This document shows, one piece after another, positions 57,024 to 64,000 of a stretch of 64,000 nt of DNA (positions are counted from its first letter, which is position 1; every line of letters starts with the position of its first letter). The stretch comes from Lucifuga dentata. Lineage: Eukaryota > Chordata > Actinopteri > Ophidiiformes > Bythitidae. The position numbers were made by a program, and so were the translations under genes. The stretch is taken from positions 1,950 through 65,949 of the forward strand of contig VXCM01002180.1 of the NCBI GenBank assembly GCA_014773175.1. Reading direction: 5' to 3'. The notes under the pieces are model-generated. The model did no database searches. It saw nothing but the letters and a program-made list of their open reading frames with translations, and was not told the DNA's origin.

Positions 57024-60000
57024 ACAGCTGTGATTAACCTACAACCACTGCAACAATCTTACAAATTAATCTCTGTCTGCACCTTCATGATGGTTTATGA
57101 CGGAGCTGAAAAGCCTTTTTTAAGCGATTCAGGCAGACATTTTGCGAATATGAGATCATCATTATCACATCTCTGAGGCTACTCCATCCATTTCAGCGTT
57201 TGGTGTGTTAGTCTGCTGCCTTCTTTGCTCTCTGCTTTTATTTTGTGGCATTTAATTGCTTGGTTTGTAAGATTATACACAGAAAGACTTTTTGACTTTT
57301 GTCGCAGGCAGAGACAGAAAATGGTGATAAATGCATCATAACTCACTAAATTTCTGTCAGAAATGAGCATGTTTACATGAATCTGACTGTGGGTTCTTCT
57401 CAAGTCTTTAAGTGTAATTTATTTTGTGGTTTGCATCGTGTGTGTGTGAGCCAGAAGATTTTGGGTTTAAGAGCATTTTGTTGAATATGAATCCAGTATT
57501 GAATCTACTTTTCAAATCTAAACCATTAAAATCTCTTCAAAATGATGAATTTCCTGAACCACAACGATGTCTGTGGCATCAACAAAATCAGTTCCAGGTG
57601 CTGTGTAGATTTCCTTTTCTGAAAAGCCTTTATTGGATGGGCTTACAGCATTAAAAACAATAAAAAGCACATTCATTTCATTCAAATCTCTTATTCAGTC
57701 TACAGTATTTTAGTTAAAATACTTACTGGTTTTACTATTCAGTGCTTTCAAATAACTTTCAACAAATTTAAATAATAAAAATCCAATGTTTAAGAACTAA
57801 ACTCAAATATTGACTGTCAATCAAATATTGCCAGATAGATTCCCCAAAAAACAAACAAAAAAATACACACCAGTTAACTATAAAAGGGATTTTTTTATCT
57901 TTGTATTCAGAGGCATTTGCAGCATTAATGTTCTTTACACGTTCCTTGCTAATAAAACAGAGAGTTAATAAAAGATCAGTTTGACAAATCCAGATCCAAA
58001 ATAAAACCTGCTGACAAAATCAAAATCTTTACAAACTTAATGATAGATGTGGATCAGAATGAAAAACTCCTTTTGAGTTTCATTCTCAGAATGCTCTCTA
58101 GGGTGACCTGTAGGTTCCGTTTGTTTTTTTGTTTTTTTTTTTTTNTTTTTTTTTTTTTGGCCTGAAAACTAGTTTACTTATGTCCAGCAGTCAGAATCAT
58201 GGTGAAGCTTTTCTTTCTTAATCATGTCCTTCAATCTCGGTGTAATCAGAACATTTTATATTCATGCTGACGCAAGCTGTGCTGTAGTGTTTCTGATTGT
58301 TTGTGAATATTTGGAGACCAGTTCTACCAAGAAATCTGTAAATCTGTCATCTCTATCTTTTAAGACCCCCTNCCCCCCCCCCCATGACACACTGCCTCTT
58401 ACAAGGATGAGTTATATTTAATTTTAGAGTTTCATTCCAAAAAGTTATTATGAGTTGGAGATTTTGTTTTCACACAGACAGCTGGTTTTGGTTACAATAA
58501 TCTGAAATTCAGTTGTATGAAGTTATATTGTAATTGTCCCCACGTCCCCCCTAATTTTGTTAAAATAAACGTTTCATTTTGGAATGAAACTCTGTGATAC
58601 CTCAGCAGGCAAAGGGCTTTAGTTTGGTTCTTTCTGAGTTTCTTTAAACTGTTCTAGCTTTGTGTTGCGTTCAGGATCTCACCTGTGGCGTTTATTGGCA
58701 CCACGAAAAATGAGATGCTTTAATGTTTTAGGTTCTGTATCAGGAATAAAAGCGATTTGTTTTGTAGCGTGAGGATCTGTAATATGTATAATTTTAAAGT
58801 GAACATTCCACCTGTGTGTGTGTGTGTGTGAAAAGTAGCCTGTGAGCTATAAAAAAATGTTTTTGTGTTTTCTTTTAGGTTTTGACCTTTTGCATATGAA
58901 TGTTTTTGTTTTTCAGCTTCAATGACTTCAATGATTGTATTTCAAGGAGCAGTAGATATTTCAATATACAAACATTTCTAGTGTCTTCCTGATTGATATA
59001 TGAAATTACTCTGAAAATGAACAAGGTTTTGTAGTGCCATATGGGTGTCTGATAAAAGGATCAGGACTAGCATGATCCCCAAATTGTAACTTTTTAATGT
59101 TATCAAAGCCATCCATGAAATAAATGTCTCCATTAGCTCGAACATCAGAGCGTGCACGTATGTACAACTTTTCAAACGTGTATATAAAGGACAGTGTGGC
59201 TTCTTTAAATTTGGCTTTTATCATTTAGTCAATAAATGTATTTCTCTTTCTCTGTTATCCTGTGTCTTGTGATTATTCATTTATTTAATAAATTACAACA
59301 GGATCTGGTATTATCCGTGACCAAAATACTTTGAATTTCAAGTGTAAAATCATTGGAATCCCCTTTAAATGAATGTTTTTGATGCTTTTGGAATTTGTAT
59401 CAGTAATGATTGCAGGAAAACAGGCCGACTTTTTAACTGTGATCATTTAACAAAAATGAAGTGGTCAATTTAATCATCACAGCAAACTTTTTCAGTATAT
59501 GATTTTAACTCAGCTCTACCTGGTCAGAGATTAAAGACTGGGGCTTTGATATTGATATATTGATTTTGCCTGGCCCTAACTATAATATTACTATGTGTCT
59601 TAAAGGTAAAAGGTGAAGTTCAATTCATGTATCAGGGTGATGATGTTTCTAAAAGCAGGGTGGATCCAAGTTGGATTAAAAACAGCGTAGCCTGATGTTT
59701 ACGGGGTCGTATATTATCAAAGTGGAGATGATTACTGTGAAATGTGAGTGCTGATAAGCCCACCACTCCTCCATCCATCCACTCACAGAACCACAGAGAG
59801 GGAATAAAGGCTGGAGAGGAGATTTATGTGGCAGTATAAAACCCTTCTGCCCCATGCACATTTCGAATACTCTGAGTGCGTTGCCTTTAAGTCATGTCGT
59901 GTATTTTGACCTTGGCTGCTGCAGGATAGAGGCAATGGCCCTTTTTTTTTTCCTGCTTTTCATCTGTTATCTGCACATAATGAATCCCCCTCCATGCTGC

Positions 60001-60504
60001 AGTTTATGGCTGCAGCCTGTGACTCATCTGTGAATTAAAGCCCATATAGGGGACTTTTTTTTAATTTTCTTAAGCCTTTTGTGGGTCTGTTGTGTCTTTT
60101 TTGAGTCCTGCTCCTGTGCCCATTCTGCAGGACTGGGGGAGAAAAATCAGGCGGTGATAATTTGTGGATGTGGCTGCATCTCTCCCCATCTTCTGCTGCG
60201 GGACATTTCCCACAAACTATGACCCAATCATTGGGTGTTGCGTACTTTCAACTCCTCCTCATCTGAAGCTGCGTCAAATATGAAGCAAATACACGGAGGC
60301 CAACCGGAATTTTTTTCTTCAGAATAAGAGTCTATCAGGAGCAGTTCAAGAATGCTGGACTTGCTGTTTAGTTTTGAATGCATCTCATCCATCGTCCAAA
60401 GGGATTCTCCAGTTCTTAGTCTTTGGGCACTAAGCTGAACTATCCTCCAAGCTGTTCACACCTTGGGTCAGGTGTTGGGTTACATGGGAGTCATGCAAGA
60501 CTTG
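57024..60504. other. intergenic, no gene seen
   Basis: AT-rich sequence with a T-run and N at 58145, a C-run and N at 58372, and a short (GT)n at 58815-58830. Open frames are short and unsupported by splice sites or domains. Confidence 0.5.
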
Positions 60505-60508
60505 TTAA

Positions 60509-60858
60509 AGGACCATACTTGTGGTTTTACAAATTTGAGCCCAACCTGTACAACCCATTACATTACTGACAACCATTTCCCAAAATATACTACTACAGAG
60601 GTAAATATTAGAATTATGTTTCCTACCTTGCAGACTACCATTGGTTTCAGTTTGTTCTATTACGCTATTAAAATCGTCTTGTGGAGACTTGGAAATGTGC
60701 TGAAAATAGGCAATCCATCACAGCAATGTGACAGCCCTCTGTTACTTCCTGCTTTTCAGGCTGTCTTCTCCTTTGTGTAGATGGGCAGAGAGTAACCAGT
60801 GGGATGCTTATGTGCTGCTAAGTTTTATAAGCTGCTGGAATCAGCCAGTCTCTCTCTC

Positions 60859-60906
<48 letters not shown>

Positions 60907-61236
60907 TGGTGTTTGGTTTGTTGATTGGTTTGTTGTAGCTTTGGGTTAGCCTTATTTTGAACATACACCTCATTTTCCACTCATCCAGACACAACACACG
61001 CTACTGATGTTACTGTTTACATGCATTTTATTGTATTTATTACTTCTATTTTTTAAAAATAAACTTATTAGTTAAAAGTCATATGCGGTCTCCTCATATT
61101 TGTCCTTCCCTCAAGCTGGGCTGTGACAACAAATACAATGTCTATTCAATTTTTTTTAAAAAATAAAATAGTGAGCAGTAACATAACGTATGCCTGTTTA
61201 TTGAGCTTAAACGTGCAAAATCACTGGTATGGTCCT
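60509..61236. mobile_element. TTAA-flanked MITE, copy 7, interrupted
   Basis: Starts AGGACCATACTTGTGG after TTAA (60505-60508) and ends GGTATGGTCCT before TTAA (61237-61240). An internal block of about 470 bp with a (CT)n (60849-60903) is absent from other copies. Confidence 0.65.
60849..60903. repeat. (CT)n microsatellite
   Basis: CT run with one GT interruption. Confidence 0.9.
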
Positions 61237-61599
61237 TTAAAGTACTTTGGCTGCTGAATTTACAATGTAATCATGAAGTGCTGAACACTAACTACTCCAT
61301 GAGGTAATTTTCTGCTTTTTCTCTGGAATGTTTTTTTTTTTTTTTTTTTTTTTTTTTTGTTTAGATGAAGTGAACAATCTCAAGATCATCACTTGAGCTC
61401 TCGAAACTTGTGATGGGCATTTGTCATTGGTTTTGACATTAAAGACTAAAGAATCAATAGCTTGAAACTTTGATTCAATATTCTGTAATTGACAAAATAA
61501 TTACATCTTGATTACATAAAAGTTTAACAGCACATTTTGTTAACTTTGATTCCTTATCTTACGGCAATTAACGGCCATCAAATGGGTTTTAATTTGAAA

Positions 61600-61906
61600 A
61601 ACCCCGACCGGAAACAGTCTCCATAACTCGGTGAGTCTGACAGCAGGTCCCATTCAAATGATGAAGTCTCCTTGAGTTCAGTTTGCCCGGTGCGCAAGGA
61701 GGACTCAGCGGGGTCAGAGCGCACCATCGTCCCACGGACACGGCACCAGAGGTTTTGCGGGCTCCGAGCAGCAGCCCGGTGGGTTAGACTGCGGGACCAG
61801 AGGAGAGGACAGGAGGGGACAACCGGCTCTGCTGTCCGGACTCAATGAACAGACAAGAGTCAGGGGAGGAAAAATCCCGGTGGAAGATTTTAGCTCTCAT
61901 ACCAAG
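61600..61906 (+). promoter_or_regulatory. inafm1: inafm1 promoter / 5' UTR region
   Basis: GC content rises sharply from about 61600 and CpGs are frequent up to the start codon, in contrast to AT-rich upstream DNA. No TATA box was found. The transcription start is not assigned. Confidence 0.45.
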
Positions 61907-62188
61907 ATGAAAGCGGCCGGCAGAGAAGTGACGGTGACCGCGGAGAAGCTGAACGGGGACATGAAGCGGAGGCCGAGCTACCCCGGAGATCAGCGGGCCA
62001 AGCACGTCAACATGTCAACTAAGATTTGGTTGAAAGTGGCCATGGCGATCGCGTATTTCCTCTGCGTGTCCGTGGCCGCCTTCATACTGGTGATTTATTA
62101 TGTGTTTTTCTGGACACCGGACTCCCATTACAACATCACCAGCACCGAGGCACCGAACCGCACCGAGTGCGCGCCGAGGATTGGATGA
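61907..62188 (+). CDS. inafm1: InaF-motif-containing protein 1, single-exon
   Basis: 93-residue single-pass membrane protein of the InaF family. The founding Drosophila InaF is needed for TRP channel function in photoreceptors; the vertebrate role is poorly known. The start is ATG at 61907 with A at -3; the frame is open 27 nt further upstream but has no ATG there. Residues 1-45 are basic and polar (RRPSYPGDQRAKHVNMSTKI). The InaF motif and membrane segment are WLKVAMAIAYFLCVSVAAF, followed by ILVIYYVFFW (about residues 46-74). The short C-terminal tail has two N-glycosylation sequons (NIT, NRT) and one Cys. It is shorter than human INAFM1 (142). The PSYPGDQRAK stretch also resembles INAFM2, but location after ccdc9 supports inafm1. 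Intronless, as in mammals. Confidence 0.85.
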   Translation: MKAAGREVTVTAEKLNGDMKRRPSYPGDQRAKHVNMSTKIWLKVAMAIAYFLCVSVAAFILVIYYVFFWTPDSHYNITSTEAPNRTECAPRIG

Positions 62189-62660
62189 CTATACATCATG
62201 CGCACACGCATGCACAGACACACGGATAAACACACACACACAGAGGTGACACACACCTGACGCGAGGCTGCAGCGGGATGGATGGACGCACACATCANCA
62301 CACACAGAGGTGACACACACCTGACGCGAGGCTGCAGCGGGATGGATGGACGCACACATCACTGCATCCAGAGTTTGCAGTCTGAGGACCTGAGGGAGGA
62401 CAGAAGGGGCAGGATGCACCAGTGTTCCGCATGTAGGATGCAGGTGGGGAGGGGGANGGGGGGGGGTGTATTATGTGTGATAGTTTTCATTTATTTATTT
62501 ATTTTACAGCTTTACCCAAGCACTCAGTCCTGACTGCACAGGGGGTCACATGCTGTTCTTGTCAGACTTCCATCACACCTCTGGCAGTCCTGAGTCTTAG
62601 AAAACCTCATGTAGGGGGGGTTTAGGATTTTCTTTCTTTCNTTTTTTTTTTTTTTTTTTG
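62189..62660. other. inafm1: inafm1 3' flank / UTR
   Basis: CA-rich sequence with an artefactual 63-bp duplication around the N at 62298, a G-run with an N at 62457 and a T-run with an N at 62641. No clear AATAAA was found, so the transcript end is unknown. Confidence 0.4.
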
Positions 62661-62769
62661 TTTTGATTCAGTATTGAAATGTTTGATTCTCCTTGTTGTG
62701 TAAAGCCTCAACATATCCCTTAATTCAGACATTGAAACTAATATGTGGCAGGTTTTGGTCACAAAACAA

Positions 62770-63845
62770 TCTCAATGAACTCTAGAATTCCTAAATTTCC
62801 TCAGGAATCACCTAAAGAATCTCCAAAAACCCTTAGAACCTCAACTAGAATCCTTGGAAATCTCAAGATTAATGGATTCATTTAAAGAACCTCCTCAAAA
62901 GTTCCTGGAACCACCTCAAGAGCTTATGGAACTCAAGGACCCTTGAATACCCCAAAGGAGACTTTCAAGGACTTGTATAACTCCTGAAATGCCACCAGAA
63001 GCACAGAGAAACCAACATAGCCCCATCAAGAACTCCATCTGAAGAACAAACAACTCCTCGAAATTCTTGTAAGCACTTTGAAGAATTACAGAAACACCTT
63101 CTCAAACCGCCAAAATTACTAAACAGAGACTTCCGAAACTCTCTCAAGAACACTAAAAGAACTCTTAAATCCCATGCAGCGATCCATGGAACCTTGCTAA
63201 CAATCATCAAGAAACCTCTTTTACCAACCCCAAAACACTTTAAAATTTGGAAGGCCATGAAGGATACTTGAAACCCCTCCAATGATTCCTGAAACCTTCT
63301 CAAAAACCCCTTTAGGAACCCCTGGAATCCCCTCAAAAACCCTGAAACCCTCGTCAAACATTTTTTGGGGATGGGTTTAGGTCTTTCACAGAACATTAGA
63401 GCCCACTAAGATCGTTCTAAGACAATCCTCTAAGACAACCCCACAAAAATTCTTTGAAACACTTTAACGAGCCATGAGAACCCAGTCTGAAACTTCTTAA
63501 ATTTCCCCTAGGGCCCCTTAAGGAACCCTTAAAATCCTTATAAAGACCCTTTGAACTCCCTTTAAGATGAATCACCTAAAACCCCTACTTGACTGCTAGA
63601 ACCAAATCAAAAACTACAAGAACTCTGTAAAGAACCACTGAAACCACCTGTAGAACATCTTATGAATGTTTGAGTGACTGAATAACCCTTGAAACCCCCA
63701 CAAACACCCTTGGAACAACCCCTCAAAACTTCTGTAGAACCTTGTGAATATGTGACGCACTCCCTCGAAACCCCCTGAAATCACCTCAGAAACCCTTTGT
63801 AGACCCCCTGGAACCCCCTCAAGAACCCTATTTTGACCTCCTTTG
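62770..63845. repeat. degenerate C/A-rich minisatellite
   Basis: About 1.1 kb of loosely repeated words such as GGAACCCCTTAAGAACC, CCTTGAAACCCC and CCTCAAGAACC, with a period near 15-20 bp and heavy divergence. Minus-strand open frames over it read repetitive Gly-Phe/Leu-Gln patterns (GFQGFLKGFLRRFQ), as expected from such a repeat, and are not annotated as genes. Confidence 0.7.
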
Positions 63846-64000
63846 CTCTGCACTAATGGACCTGTTTTTAAAGACGCTAATAGAGGAATGAATGACTTTC
63901 TCTTTCTTTCTTTCCACAGCAGTGTGCTGTTTTTATTCAGGTATCTAGAGGAACTTAAAGCGATACTGTACTGTAGCAGAAGTAGCCTAAACTGTGATCT

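Noticed and set aside
56820..57176. 118-codon open frame
   Set aside because: Runs through the hAT MITE and its target duplication; no splice or domain support.
62965..63853. Minus-strand repetitive Gly-Phe-Leu frames near the right edge
   Set aside because: Products of the degenerate minisatellite; no start context, splice sites or known family.
1..64000. CRISPR array, tRNA/rRNA genes, prokaryotic operons or an integrated virus
   Set aside because: No regularly spaced repeats with unique spacers, no cloverleaf-type sequence noticed, and all genes are spliced vertebrate genes or intronless inafm1.

Overview
The window is vertebrate, almost certainly teleost fish, genomic DNA: spliced genes with canonical GT-AG introns, dense (CA)n/(CT)n microsatellites, and many short non-autonomous transposons of the kinds common in fish. 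It carries four genes in the order sae1 (+, last exon only) - bbc3/PUMA (-) - ccdc9 (+) - inafm1 (+). From general knowledge, the same four genes in the same order and orientation lie on human 19q13.32 (SAE1-BBC3-CCDC9-INAFM1), so I read this as a conserved vertebrate block. That synteny also supports naming the paralogues ccdc9 and inafm1 rather than ccdc9b and inafm2.

Layout. 1-2.1 kb: an LTR-like fragment, a MITE and the last sae1 exon with its poly(A) signal. 2.1-6 kb: intergenic, with two copies of a TTAA-flanked palindromic MITE. 6-20.5 kb: bbc3 on the minus strand. Its three coding exons join in phase to 228 residues with a BH3 motif, preceded by a probable non-coding first exon near a GC-box/ETS promoter. 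20.5-33.8 kb: a gene desert between the head-to-head bbc3 and ccdc9 genes, with microsatellites, a hairpin containing telomere-like repeats, an L2-like LINE tail and a degenerate TTAGG array. 33.8-49.9 kb: ccdc9, 15 exons whose phases all join to give 779 residues, including one GC-AG intron beside a 45-nt in-frame exon. 50-61.6 kb: intergenic, with a 1.3-kb foldback element, several MITEs and a hAT-type MITE with a perfect 8-bp target duplication. 61.9-62.2 kb: intronless inafm1 (93 aa). 62.7-63.85 kb: a degenerate minisatellite.

The strongest regulatory observation is a 20-bp sequence at 15941-15960, in the intron before the bbc3 BH3 exon. It matches the p53 consensus RRRCWWGYYY-RRRCWWGYYY at all 20 positions with no spacer, next to a gene that is a classic p53 target. 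Two CTCF-core matches (19155 forward, 33600 reverse) face each other across the bbc3-ccdc9 interval.

Assembly caveat: the window contains single N characters. Eight of them sit between perfect 62-67 bp direct duplications, which look like unmerged contig overlaps rather than biology. I saw no CRISPR array, tRNA, rRNA or prokaryotic-type operon, and no new multi-gene system. The novel material is in the regulatory sites and the mobile elements.
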